A DNA stretch of 64,000 nt, from assembly GCF_003628445.1 (NCBI RefSeq), contig NZ_RBZO01000006.1:1-64000 (forward strand), read 5' to 3'. The notes under the pieces are model-generated. The model did no database searches. It had not been told where the DNA came from and was given only the letters and a program-made list of their open reading frames with translations. Position numbers and translations under genes: made by a program. Source of the stretch: Oceanobacillus bengalensis (lineage in GTDB: Bacteria; Bacillota; Bacilli; Bacillales; Amphibacillaceae). This document shows positions 33,350 to 42,191 of this stretch, piece by piece (position 1 is the stretch's first letter; each line of letters starts with the position of its first letter).

Positions 33350-34873
33350 ATGTTAATCGAAATGAAGAATATTCGAAAGTCCTTTGGGAGTAATGATGTT
33401 ATCAAGGACGTGTCCTTTTCTGTCAAGGGCGGCGAGATCACCGCATTGCTCGGAGAAAATGGAGCAGGGAAATCCACCTTAATGAACATCCTTGGTGGGG
33501 TGCTTCAAATGGACGGGGGCTCTATTTTAGTAGATGGAGAGAAAGTAGACTTTGAAACACCAGCCGGTTCACTAGAAGCAGGTATTGCTTTTATTCATCA
33601 GGAGCTTAATTTAATCAATGATCTACCAATTTATGAAAATATGTTTCTTGGTCGGGAAATAAAGACGAAACGGGGAAGTCTGGACCTTAAACAAATGTAT
33701 CAGCAGACAGCAGAAATATTTGAACGAATGAATGTAGATTTGGATCCAGGGAAAATGGTGCGAGATCTGGATGCATCCTATAAACAAATTGTTGAAATTT
33801 GTCGAGCGATGATGACGAACGCTTCCATTATCATTATGGATGAGCCGACCACATCGTTAACAGATACCGAGATTAAGCGCGTGTTTAAGATGATGGAAAC
33901 GATGAAGGAGCAAGACGTTGGAATCATCTTTATATCGCATAAATTAAATGAAGTAAAGCAGATTTGCAATCGATACCTCGTACTTCGTGATGGAAACTTG
34001 GTGGCAGAAGGCAATGTAAGTGATGTAACCACGAAAGTACTAGCTAGCCACATGGTTGGCTATGATGTGCGAACAGAATCGTTAAGAAGAGAGAAAACGC
34101 CCGATAATGAAGATGGGGAAGAAGTATTAAGAGTGGAAGGACTGACAGATGGGGCTTCATTCAGGGATATATCCTTTTCTGTTAAAGCAGGTGAGATTGT
34201 TGGTGTGACAGGTCTACTAGGGGATGGTCGAAGCGAACTTTTCCAAGCAATCTTTGGTGCGGAGAAGCTTTTATCTGGAAAAATTTACTTAAACGGTAAG
34301 GAAGTAGAAATTAATCATACGTATCAGGCCATTAAAGAAGGAATAGCCTATCTTCCACGTAACCGTAAAGAGAATGGAATTATTAAGGATATGGATATAA
34401 TCGAAAACGCCTCAATTGTAACGTGGCCGCTATTTTCAAGGCGTGGGATAATTAACATAGAGAGGCATCGCCAGACGTTTTTTGAGCAACGGGATACGTT
34501 AAGGTTAAAAATGGGAGACTTACAAGATCGTATTACAAGTCTCTCTGGCGGGAACCAACAAAAAGTCGTCTTGTCCAAATGGTTAGCTGTGAATCCAAGA
34601 ATCCTCGTTCTAGATAATCCTACCCAAGGAGTCGATGTAGGGGCAAAGGAAGATATTTACGACATTATTTTAAAGCTTGCCGAACAAAATATTGCCATCA
34701 TCGTGCTCTCCAGTGAAGCACAAGAAATTATTCGCTTATGTGACCTGGCACTCGTCATGTATCATGGCGTTATCCAAGGTGAGGTTCGTGATGAGTTGAT
34801 GAACGAACATACCATTATGAGGTTAGCAACCGGTGGGGAGCTTGATGTAGAAAGGAGAGAACAACCATTATGA
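33350..34873 (+). CDS. Sugar ABC transporter ATP-binding protein (RbsA/MglA type)
   Basis: A 507-residue protein with two ABC domains. Domain 1 has Walker A GENGAGKST near residue 38 and Walker B IIIMDEPT. Domain 2 has the degenerate Walker A GLLGDGRSE and signature SGGNQQKVVLSKWL, typical of ribose/galactose/xylose (CUT2) importers. ATG 33350 is preferred over 33320 because GGAAGTG lies just before it. It overlaps the permease start by 4 nt (ATGA). Confidence 0.88.
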   Translation: MLIEMKNIRKSFGSNDVIKDVSFSVKGGEITALLGENGAGKSTLMNILGGVLQMDGGSILVDGEKVDFETPAGSLEAGIAFIHQELNLINDLPIYENMFLGREIKTKRGSLDLKQMYQQTAEIFERMNVDLDPGKMVRDLDASYKQIVEICRAMMTNASIIIMDEPTTSLTDTEIKRVFKMMETMKEQDVGIIFISHKLNEVKQICNRYLVLRDGNLVAEGNVSDVTTKVLASHMVGYDVRTESLRREKTPDNEDGEEVLRVEGLTDGASFRDISFSVKAGEIVGVTGLLGDGRSELFQAIFGAEKLLSGKIYLNGKEVEINHTYQAIKEGIAYLPRNRKENGIIKDMDIIENASIVTWPLFSRRGIINIERHRQTFFEQRDTLRLKMGDLQDRITSLSGGNQQKVVLSKWLAVNPRILVLDNPTQGVDVGAKEDIYDIILKLAEQNIAIIVLSSEAQEIIRLCDLALVMYHGVIQGEVRDELMNEHTIMRLATGGELDVERREQPL

Positions 34874-35931
34874 AAGCCGAATTTCAGAACACACCTCCCG
34901 TAAAGCAGAAGAAATCGTTGTTAGAAAGCTTTAAACATAAATGGTCAAATGACCCACTTTTCAGTATTTTAATTGCACTTATTGTGATGGTTATTTTGCA
35001 GACCTTAACGCTAGGTTTTGATTATGGATCCGTTGGTGAATGGTTCCAGGCTTGGATCAATAATTGGATTAATATTTTACGAAATAATGCTGGTGTCGGA
35101 ATTGTTGCATTAGGGATGACCTTTGTCATTATGACAGGGGGAATTGACCTAGCTGTAGGTTCCACGATGGTTATTACAGGAGCCTTTGCGATGTATCTCC
35201 TAGATACAGGAAGTGCAGGAATCCTAGGTGCGATCGGTATTGATGGGGTTCCTGCTATTATTCTTACAATCATTTTAGTGTTAGGATTTGGCTATCTATT
35301 AGGTGCACTTATCGGTGTTACTGTCACCAAAGGGATGGTACCTCCATTTATTGCAACATTAGGTGCGATGATGATTTTCCGAAGTGTAACCCAGCATTTT
35401 GCGCAAGGGTACAACACAACGGTTCCAATGGAATTTTTACAGATATCGAGCTTTAAAATAGGAAATTTAATGATTATGCCTATCATTTATTGGGCAGTTA
35501 TTGCTCTCATTCTGTACTATGTGTCGAAGCGAACGACCTTTGGAAGACAGATTATTGCGGTTGGATCGAATGAAAGAGCTGCAAAGCTATCTGGTGTTAA
35601 TGTCAATAAGGTAAAGCTTCGTGTGTATGCATTGATGGGACTTCTCGTTTCAATTGCGGCAATTATTCAAGTATCCCGGATCGGTTCCATGGACTTCTCG
35701 AACGCTGGACGAGGCATGGAAATGGATGCAATTGCTGCAGCTGTTGTCGGAGGTACCAATATGCTAGGAGGAAGAGGCTTCATCCTCGGTACCGTTTACG
35801 GCATGCTCATTATTGCCGTGATGAATAACTTGCTAAATCTATTCGGCGTACCACCATTTTTACGAGAAGCATTTAAAGGAATTATCGTCATTGTTGCTGT
35901 ACTGTTGCAGCGAAAGGAAAAGAGCGTTTGA
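34870..35931 (+). CDS. Sugar ABC transporter permease (RbsC type)
   Basis: A 353-residue membrane protein with about ten hydrophobic segments. It carries the family motifs MTFVIMTGGIDLAVGST and ERAAKLSGVNVNKVKL, and AAAVVGGTNMLGGRG near residue 295. It forms the channel for the preceding ATPase and binding protein. Only one permease gene is present, so it is probably a homodimer. It ends the regulon on this side. Confidence 0.88.
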   Translation: MKAEFQNTPPVKQKKSLLESFKHKWSNDPLFSILIALIVMVILQTLTLGFDYGSVGEWFQAWINNWINILRNNAGVGIVALGMTFVIMTGGIDLAVGSTMVITGAFAMYLLDTGSAGILGAIGIDGVPAIILTIILVLGFGYLLGALIGVTVTKGMVPPFIATLGAMMIFRSVTQHFAQGYNTTVPMEFLQISSFKIGNLMIMPIIYWAVIALILYYVSKRTTFGRQIIAVGSNERAAKLSGVNVNKVKLRVYALMGLLVSIAAIIQVSRIGSMDFSNAGRGMEMDAIAAAVVGGTNMLGGRGFILGTVYGMLIIAVMNNLLNLFGVPPFLREAFKGIIVIVAVLLQRKEKSV

Positions 35932-36085
35932 TTTGGTGGCCGAGAAGAAAATCAATGAAAACACCACCATATATAAAACTTAAGTTAGAAAGGTATCTGT
36001 TAGATATAGCGGTTTTTTAAATATAATAATTCGTTTATGAGAAGATGTAATCGTTCTAATCTGGTTCATCTTCGTTATGGATCAT

Positions 36086-36133
36086 AAACAAAACGATGCA
36101 TGTCTTTGATGAAATGCATCGTTTTGTTTTTCT
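36086..36133 (+). terminator. Terminator of the sugar transporter operon
   Basis: AAACAAAACGATGCAT pairs perfectly with ATGCATCGTTTTGTTT and is followed by TTCTC. It lies 155 nt after the permease stop. Confidence 0.75.
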
Positions 36134-36231
36134 CTAAGGCTCTTTTCGCATAATTTGTTGCCTTTTTTATAATTGACATTTTGTATAAATTGTTGATTTC
36201 TTTAATTCAGAGTTTTCCTAAATACACCGTT

Positions 36232-36350
36232 CCGGAAACACACTTCGCTTTCCACGGGCGGCTGATGAGCCTCCTTCGTGCTGACGCACTACGGTGTCTC
36301 ATCTAGGCCTTTCCTCCCGTAGGAGTCTTCGTGTGTTTCCTCCACTGAGT
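36232..36350 (-). repeat. GC-rich dispersed intergenic repeat, copy A
   Basis: A markedly GC-rich block (CGCTTTCCACGGGCGGCTGA, CTCCCGTAGGAGTC) in AT-rich surroundings. It is similar in inverted orientation to the block at 36415-36555. There is no coding capacity. This type of block is common between genes of Bacillaceae. Confidence 0.55.
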
Positions 36351-36414
36351 TTAAGTTATAACCATTATCTCCTGCAATACGGAAAGTCAAAAAGCATTGT
36401 ACTACCTTACTAGG

Positions 36415-36555
36415 CCGGGTGAGTGGAGGGCGGTGACTCCTGCGGGAATAGCACGAGTCCGAAGACCCCGCAGGAAGGGCTTTTCTTCCGAGGAGGGCTG
36501 AGGCCGTGCCCGCGGAAAGCATCCGCCCGGAGCGATCCCGGACGGCGAGAGTTGC
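36415..36555 (+). repeat. GC-rich dispersed intergenic repeat, copy B
   Basis: Shares features with copy A on the opposite strand (CTTTCCGCGGGC, CTCCTGCGGGAATAGCACGAG on its plus strand, GAGGAGGGCTGAGGCCGTG). The two could fold together into a large cruciform or hairpin. Confidence 0.55.
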
Positions 36556-36927
36556 TCAAAATTAAGATAATCTGAATTAAGTAATTCCACACTTTATATC
36601 AACTGTGAATCAAATTTACAATAGCTTAAAAAACAACGATCTTTTAGAAAACAGCTTACTGTTAAAATGATGGGGAAGTGATCTGTTTCCCAGTGGAACA
36701 ATTGATATGAATATACTTGTAATATTAAATAGAACCTACGTTAATCGATTCGTAGTGAAGATTCGGGAGGGAATGAGCTGGAGAAGCGAAAATGGAAGAT
36801 GGAAAGGGGATTGTATGAAAGGTAGGGATAAGTTCTTTCAGATATAACTAATGAATAAGCACGTGAACGGATGCAGTGCTTCTTTAGTCCATCTAAAAAT
36901 GATGTATAGGACTTAAGCAAAATAAAC
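36556..36927. other. Intergenic, no gene seen
   Basis: Short frames only, with no ribosome site matched to a plausible protein. A purine-rich stretch (36770-36835) contains strong AAGG/GGAG runs but no coding frame behind them. Confidence 0.35.
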
Positions 36928-36964
36928 AAGCGAACAGCAGATTTGGTTGTGCTGTCCGCTTTCT
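36928..36964. terminator. Hairpin downstream of the MetE-like gene
   Basis: AAGCGAACAGCA (36928-36939) pairs with TGCTGTCCGCTT (36950-36961), with one mismatch. Both flanks are T- or A-rich, so it may terminate either strand; on the minus strand it follows the MetE-like gene. Confidence 0.55.
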
Positions 36965-37034
36965 AGTTATTTTATCTCTTGTCAGATGGAGGAGTCCAGC
37001 TCAGTTGCACCGTCTATCGTTACGAAAAAAAACT

Positions 37035-38138
37035 TTATCCCCAAATTTCTTTCGATACATCTACAATAAATTTCAATTTTGCCCATTGCTCCTCTTCTGT
37101 TAAAATATTTCCGTGATGCGTAGAAGCAAAACCGCATTGGGGGCTAATGCAAAGTTGGTCTAAGGCTACATATTTTGAAGCTTCCTCGACACGGGCTTTG
37201 ATCGATTCTTTATCTTCTATTTCGCCACTTTTAGATGTGAAGACACCTAGTACTACTTGGGCTCCATCAGCCGGGATATGTTCTAAAGGTTTGAAACCAC
37301 CGGATCGTTCATCATCATATTCTAAGAAAAACCCGTCTACCTTTTCCTTCGCTAAGAAGTTAGGAGCAATTCGGTCATATGGCCCTTCAAACGCATGAGT
37401 AGATTGATAGTTTCCACGGCAAAGGTGTGTCGTAACAGTTAGGTCTTCTGGTTTCCCATCCAACACACCGTTGACTACACGTAAAGCAAGGTCTATCAAT
37501 TTATCTCTTTCTAAGTCACTTTTCGCAAATGGTAGCTCTGGTGCACAAAGTCCTGCAATATACACATCATCTAGCTGCAGATAACGGCAACCAGCATCAT
37601 AGAATGCCAGGATTGCGTCGCGATAGGCTTGGATAATATCTTTGGCAAAATCTTCAATGTCGGGATAAATTTCCTCATTGCGGATGCCAGCATTGAAAAA
37701 TTGATTTGGACTAGGAATCGTCATTTTTGCAACTGCCCGGTCACCGACGATTTCTTTTAACTCGATAAAATCGTTTAGGTGTGGATGGTCAGGATTAAAA
37801 GAAATTTTACCAGTGACACGCACATCATATGCTTCTGTTTCAACGCCCACAAATTTATAACCATTTTCTGGCATATAGCCTTCTACACCATTTAAATGCT
37901 CCATGAAATCAGTATGCCAAAATCTGCGTCTAAATTCCCCATCCGTAACTGCCCTGAGGCCGATTTCAATTTGTTTATCAACAATTCGTTTAATTTCTTG
38001 TGTTTCTACTTCTCGTAATTCTAAAGCTGTAATTTTCCCTTCCTTAAAATCTTTTCTCGCTTGATGTAAATTGTCTGGCCTGAGTAAACTTCCTACATGA
38101 TCAGCTTTAAATGGTGCTTTAACTAATGTTTTTGTCAT
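37035..38138 (-). CDS. MetE-like cobalamin-independent methionine synthase family protein (YxjG/YxjH type)
   Basis: A 367-residue protein corresponding to the C-terminal catalytic half of MetE. The zinc ligands fit: His238 and Cys240 (THLC), Glu273 (FLEYDDERSG) and Cys335 (ISPQCGF). Such short proteins transfer methyl groups to homocysteine or related thiols. It is second in a unit with the cyclase-like gene (28 nt gap), under an S-box, so both are expected to be on when S-adenosylmethionine is low. The exact methyl donor is unknown. Confidence 0.85.
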   Translation of the reverse strand: MTKTLVKAPFKADHVGSLLRPDNLHQARKDFKEGKITALELREVETQEIKRIVDKQIEIGLRAVTDGEFRRRFWHTDFMEHLNGVEGYMPENGYKFVGVETEAYDVRVTGKISFNPDHPHLNDFIELKEIVGDRAVAKMTIPSPNQFFNAGIRNEEIYPDIEDFAKDIIQAYRDAILAFYDAGCRYLQLDDVYIAGLCAPELPFAKSDLERDKLIDLALRVVNGVLDGKPEDLTVTTHLCRGNYQSTHAFEGPYDRIAPNFLAKEKVDGFFLEYDDERSGGFKPLEHIPADGAQVVLGVFTSKSGEIEDKESIKARVEEASKYVALDQLCISPQCGFASTHHGNILTEEEQWAKLKFIVDVSKEIWG

Positions 38139-38165
38139 TATAAATCCCTCTTTCTTATTTTTTTA

Positions 38166-38918
38166 TCAAGGTAATATTGCGAATGATCTTACTGGAAATC
38201 CTGTTGCTCTTTCTGGTTTTGGAACGATATTAAAAATTACTGAACCTTTTGGTGGGAGTTGATCTAAATTCGTTAACAACTCAATTTGGTATGTATCTTG
38301 TTCCAAAACATAATACTCACCAATTAGTGACCCGTTTTTACGAAAATCACTTGCCGAATCCGTATCAAATGTTTCATGACCAACGGCTTTAATCTTTCTT
38401 TCCTCGAATAAAAATGTTAACGCATCAATTCCCCAACCAGGTACATGACTATCTCCGTTTTTATCCTTGTTCTCAAAGGACGCTTTATCAGCCCAACGTT
38501 TACTCCAATCTGTACGTAAGGCAACAAAAGTACCGGACTCAATTTTGCCATGCTCTGTTTCAAAGTCTAAAATATCAGCTACAGAAATGCTGAAATCATT
38601 GTTGGCATCTGCTTCCTTCGATTTATCAATAACGACAAGTGGTAATACAAGTTCTTTTAAACCTAGTTCCTCTAAATACCTTTGATCACGAACAAAGTGA
38701 ATGGGTGCATCGATATGTGTCCCGTATTGTCCAGGAAATGTAAATCGTTGTGCAAAAAATCCATCCTCGTGTGTGAAAAGTGTCTTGAACTCCGCATCAT
38801 CAAATGCTGAAAAATGTGGAGATTCAGGTCCAAACGTATGCGTTAAATCGACCCATTGTTTTTCTTTCAATACTTCAATTGCTTTAGTTAGTTCATTAGC
38901 TGTTTGTACATTTGACAT
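38166..38918 (-). CDS. Cyclase/kynurenine formamidase-family hydrolase
   Basis: A 250-residue member of the Mn2+/Zn2+-dependent cyclase family. The metal-binding motif GTHIDAPIHF is at about residues 68-77, with DLTHTFGPESPHF near the N-terminus. Family members hydrolyse N-formylkynurenine or other amides and esters. GGAGG-like RBS upstream; first gene after an S-box leader. Its pairing with a methionine-synthase-like gene suggests a role in sulfur-compound salvage rather than tryptophan breakdown. Confidence 0.8.
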   Translation of the reverse strand: MSNVQTANELTKAIEVLKEKQWVDLTHTFGPESPHFSAFDDAEFKTLFTHEDGFFAQRFTFPGQYGTHIDAPIHFVRDQRYLEELGLKELVLPLVVIDKSKEADANNDFSISVADILDFETEHGKIESGTFVALRTDWSKRWADKASFENKDKNGDSHVPGWGIDALTFLFEERKIKAVGHETFDTDSASDFRKNGSLIGEYYVLEQDTYQIELLTNLDQLPPKGSVIFNIVPKPERATGFPVRSFAILP

Positions 38919-38949
38919 TTAATCCACCTCTTTATCGTTTTGTAAATAC

Positions 38950-38982
38950 AAAAAAACCTCTTCAATGATAAGAAGAGGGTTA
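38950..38982 (-). terminator. Terminator of the minus-strand S-box
   Basis: On the minus strand AACCCTCTTC pairs with GAAGAGGTT, followed by TTTTTTT (38955-38949). It lies between the aptamer and the cyclase-like gene. Confidence 0.8.
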
Positions 38983-39001
38983 GATGTACACATCCGCTCT
39001 T

Positions 39002-39098
39002 CTTATCTTCTAAGCTCTTGCTCCTGGAATTGGCACAGTACTATATAAGTCCGCTGCCGAGGCTTCAAAGGGCCAGTCCCTCCACCTCTCTAGATAAG
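39002..39098 (-). promoter_or_regulatory. SAM-I riboswitch (S-box)
   Basis: Minus strand: CTTATC...GATAAG close P1; the core has AGAGGTGGAGGGACTGGCCC, TGAAGCC, and GTGCCAATTCCAGGAGC, as in canonical S-boxes (the usual CGGCAACC reads CGGCAGCG here). A minus-strand promoter TTGACA (39153-39148), 17 nt, TATCTT (39130-39125) precedes it. It controls the cyclase-like and MetE-like genes: SAM binding should cause termination. Confidence 0.88.
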
Positions 39099-39378
39099 AA
39101 ATTTTTAAATATTAAATTATATCTAAGATACGCTTAATGTTTTTTGTTGTCAAGAATAATTTTTAAATAGATAGGAAAAACATGACACCAAGGAATTTCT
39201 TCTCATCCTCCGTTGTAACAATCCTTGCATTTAAAAGATATTTCAGTAAATGATTATTTTTCATGAAGGAAAGTGATGGGATTATGTTAAAATTGCATTA
39301 ACTTGAGTAGAAGCGTTAGATCAAGTTATTGGTAGGTGGTACATTCATTCTGTTATTTGTTCTGAAAGTGGGGATGCT

Positions 39379-39909
39379 ATGTTGTTCCAAAATGGACAGT
39401 TGAAAGTCCGGAGATTACAAGTGAAGGATAACTATTTATTAGTAAAGTGGCTTTCCGATCCTTCCGTTCTTGCGTTTTATGAAGGAAGGGATAACCCTTT
39501 TGATTTAGACAAAGTTAATAAAGCTTTTTATGATTCTGATGATGATGAAGTTAAATGTGTAGTAGAGTTTGATGGTAAAGAAATAGGGTATATCCAATTT
39601 TACCCTTTAGATGATGAAACAAAAAAAGAATACGGATACCAGGATGCAACGATTTATGGTATGGACCAATTTATAGGTGAAGTAAGTTATTGGAATAAGG
39701 GGATTGGAACACTACTTGTTTCATCAATGGTTACATTTTTAATCGAGCATAAGGAAGCAGAACGAGTAGTGATGGACCCACAAACCTGGAATACATGGGC
39801 CATAAGATGCTATGAAAAATGTGGATTTAAAAAGGTTAGAATACTTCCAAACCACGAGCTTCATGAAGGAGAATATCGAGATTGTTGGTTGATTGAATAT
39901 TATAACTGA
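39379..39909 (+). CDS. AAC(6')-like GNAT aminoglycoside acetyltransferase
   Basis: A 176-residue GNAT enzyme that resembles the AAC(6') domain of the staphylococcal/enterococcal bifunctional aminoglycoside enzyme: LKWLSDP-like VKWLSDPSVLAFYEGRD, YGMDQFIGE followed by YWNKGIGT, DPQTWNTWAIRCYEKCGF, and LPNHELHEGEYRDCWL all have counterparts there. Acetyl-CoA binding is at NKGIGT. It would acetylate the 6'-amino group of kanamycin-type drugs; chromosomal relatives often have weak or other activities. It sits alone between two S-box units. Confidence 0.8.
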   Translation: MLFQNGQLKVRRLQVKDNYLLVKWLSDPSVLAFYEGRDNPFDLDKVNKAFYDSDDDEVKCVVEFDGKEIGYIQFYPLDDETKKEYGYQDATIYGMDQFIGEVSYWNKGIGTLLVSSMVTFLIEHKEAERVVMDPQTWNTWAIRCYEKCGFKKVRILPNHELHEGEYRDCWLIEYYN

Positions 39910-39982
39910 TCGATGCGTAATAGGAGGTATTTCTTGTCCATAAATAAAGTTACAAACCTTTTTTGTTTTTCCATAAAAAGTA

Positions 39983-40011
39983 TTGACAATAATAAAACAC
40001 CATGATAATAT
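39983..40011 (+). promoter_or_regulatory. Promoter of the S-box-controlled ABC operon
   Basis: TTGACA (39983-39988), 17 nt, TAATAT (40006-40011). The start near 40018 leaves about 35 nt before the S-box. Confidence 0.7.
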
Positions 40012-40051
40012 TCAACATAATATTATGAAAATAACAAATAATTTAATATTT

Positions 40052-40167
40052 TCTTATCAAGAGTGGCGGAGGGACTGGTCCGATGATGCCCGGCAACCTA
40101 TTAAGCAGTTTTCAAATTGCTTAATAAGGTGCTAATTCCTGCAGGAGAATATCCTGAGAGATAAGAA
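40052..40167 (+). promoter_or_regulatory. SAM-I riboswitch (S-box)
   Basis: CTTATC (40053-40058) and GATAAG (40159-40164) close P1. The core GAGTGGCGGAGGGACTGG, GATGATGCCCGGCAACC, AAGGTGCTAATTCC and GAGA is canonical. It controls the sulfonate-type ABC importer downstream. Confidence 0.92.
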
Positions 40168-40180
40168 GAGATAGAAATAT

Positions 40181-40208
40181 AAACCCTCTTCTTATGAAGG
40201 GGGTTTTT
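40181..40208 (+). terminator. Terminator of the plus-strand S-box
   Basis: AAACCCTCTTC pairs with GAAGGGGGTTT (one mismatch), followed by TTG. Position and form mirror the minus-strand S-box terminator. Confidence 0.75.
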
Positions 40209-40311
40209 GTATGGGGATGATTAAATGAAGAAGGAAGGTAAATACGATGAATGGATAGGGATTAAAGGGCTATGTGAATGATGACAATATCGATTTTAGG
40301 AGGATTGAAAA

Positions 40312-41295
40312 ATGAAAAGATTAACGTATTTAGTAATTGGGATTATTGGATTTATGTTAATACTAGCAGGCTGCTCTTCAGAAAGTTCAGATGGGAAGCC
40401 AGAAAAAATAAGACTTGATTATGCATATTATTCGCCTACAAGTTTAGTTTTAAAGAAATTTGGTTGGGTGGAAGAGGAATTTAGCGAGGATGGAATCGAA
40501 ATAGAGTGGGTATTAAGTCAAGGAAGTAATAAAGCCTTGGAATTTTTGAACAGTGATAGTGTAGATTTTGGCTCATCTGCTGGTGCAGCTGCATTCATGT
40601 CAAAAGCAAATGGTGCACCAATTAAAAATGTGTATATCTATTCTAAGCCAGAATGGACAGCACTTGTAGCAAATCCAGATTCCGGAATTGAAACGGTTAA
40701 AGATTTAGAAGGGAAAAAGATTGCAGCAACAATAGGTACGGATCCATATATCTTTTTACTTCGTTCATTACATGCAGAAGGTGTGTCACCTGACGATGTA
40801 GAGATTGTAAACCTACAGCACGGAGACGGAGCAACAGCATTAACATCTGAATCTGTTGATGCATGGGCAGGGCTTGATCCACATATGGCAAGATTAGAGC
40901 TAGAGTCAGATGCTAATTTATTTTATCGTAATATAGACTTTAATACATACGGATTTTTAAATGTAAGGGAAGAATTTGCTGAAAATTACCCTGACTATGT
41001 CAATCGTGTGATTGAAGTTTATGAAAAAGCAAGACAATGGATCATCGAACATCCAGAAGAAGCAGCAGAACTCTTATCAGAGGAAGCAAGTATTGAACTA
41101 GACGTTGCCAAGAAACAATTGGAACGTAATGACTTCTCTGAACCAGTCCCAAGTAACGTTCACCATGATGCAATAGTAGAAGCTGGTAAGGTTTTGCAGG
41201 AAGGTGACGTTATTGATAGGGAAGTTGATATCGAGGAACTTACTTCGGAACTTATTGAAGCGTCTTTCGCGGAAGAAACAATTGAGAATGAATAG
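40312..41295 (+). CDS. ABC transporter substrate-binding lipoprotein (SsuA/TauA-like)
   Basis: A 327-residue lipoprotein. The lipobox LAGC (Cys near residue 21) follows a hydrophobic signal. The mature part belongs to the SsuA/NrtA/TauA group (LSQGSNKALEFLNSDSVDFG, DLEGKKIAATIGTDPYIFLLR), which binds alkanesulfonates, taurine, nitrate or pyrimidine precursors. The S-box upstream makes an organosulfur ligand most likely. AGGAGG precedes the ATG. First gene of a three-gene importer. Confidence 0.88.
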   Translation: MKRLTYLVIGIIGFMLILAGCSSESSDGKPEKIRLDYAYYSPTSLVLKKFGWVEEEFSEDGIEIEWVLSQGSNKALEFLNSDSVDFGSSAGAAAFMSKANGAPIKNVYIYSKPEWTALVANPDSGIETVKDLEGKKIAATIGTDPYIFLLRSLHAEGVSPDDVEIVNLQHGDGATALTSESVDAWAGLDPHMARLELESDANLFYRNIDFNTYGFLNVREEFAENYPDYVNRVIEVYEKARQWIIEHPEEAAELLSEEASIELDVAKKQLERNDFSEPVPSNVHHDAIVEAGKVLQEGDVIDREVDIEELTSELIEASFAEETIENE

Positions 41296-41318
41296 TTACG
41301 TTTGGAGGAGAGAGTAAA

Positions 41319-42173
41319 ATGGCAAAGCATGAAGGGGAAATCGCATCATCCGCTCTTGTTACAAATCGAACACGTGGAAAGAAAATAAGACAGGTAAAGA
41401 CGGACTTCAGTGGTGGGAAGGTCATTATTTTAGGAAGCGTGTTGCCTATCTTACTTGTTATCGTTTGGGAGATTTTAAGTAGAATGGGTGTGTTTCCTGC
41501 TTATCAGCTCCCTGCACCAACAACCATTATAGAAACAATTAGGGAAATGGCTCAGGATGGGACATTGTGGACGCATATTGGTGTTACGACATTCCGTGTC
41601 TTTGCAGGATTTGCTTTAGGCACAATTGTTGCAATTATTCTAGGCTCTTTTGTTGGATTTTATAAAAAGGCGGAACAGATATTTGATCCGATGATACAGG
41701 CCTTCAGGTCGATTCCATCCCTTGCCTGGGTTCCATTATTTATACTATGGATGGGGATTGGAGAACCATCAAAAATAACGATGATTGCTGTTGGAGTGTT
41801 CTTCCCAGTTTACTTAAATATTGTTAGTGGAATTATGGGCGTAGACCGAAAATTAATCGAAGTTGGTAAAATGTATGGCTTAAATACGTTTCATTTAATA
41901 AGAAAAGTAATTTTACCAGCCTCCTTACCTTCTTTTCTTGTCGGTTTACGTAGTGGACTTGGCTTAGGCTGGATGTTTGTTGTTGCTGCTGAGTTGATGG
42001 GTGCCAGTCAAGGATTAGGTTACCTGCTTGTGCTTGGTCAAAATACACTTTCTCCTGAAATAATCATAGCAAGTATTATTTTATTTGCGATTATCGGAAA
42101 ATTATCAGATTGGGTTCTGAAACTAGTTGAAAAACGAACATTACAATGGCAAGACAGTCTTATTAAATCATAA
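41319..42173 (+). CDS. ABC transporter permease (SsuC-like)
   Basis: A 284-residue permease with about six hydrophobic segments and the cytoplasmic EAA-like loop EVGKMYGLNTFHLIRKVILP. It belongs to the SsuC/TauC group. GGAGGAGAG precedes the ATG. It has 23-nt and 18-nt gaps to its neighbours, so the three genes are one operon. Confidence 0.88.
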   Translation: MAKHEGEIASSALVTNRTRGKKIRQVKTDFSGGKVIILGSVLPILLVIVWEILSRMGVFPAYQLPAPTTIIETIREMAQDGTLWTHIGVTTFRVFAGFALGTIVAIILGSFVGFYKKAEQIFDPMIQAFRSIPSLAWVPLFILWMGIGEPSKITMIAVGVFFPVYLNIVSGIMGVDRKLIEVGKMYGLNTFHLIRKVILPASLPSFLVGLRSGLGLGWMFVVAAELMGASQGLGYLLVLGQNTLSPEIIIASIILFAIIGKLSDWVLKLVEKRTLQWQDSLIKS

Positions 42174-42191
42174 TTAGGGAGGATCTGTAAG

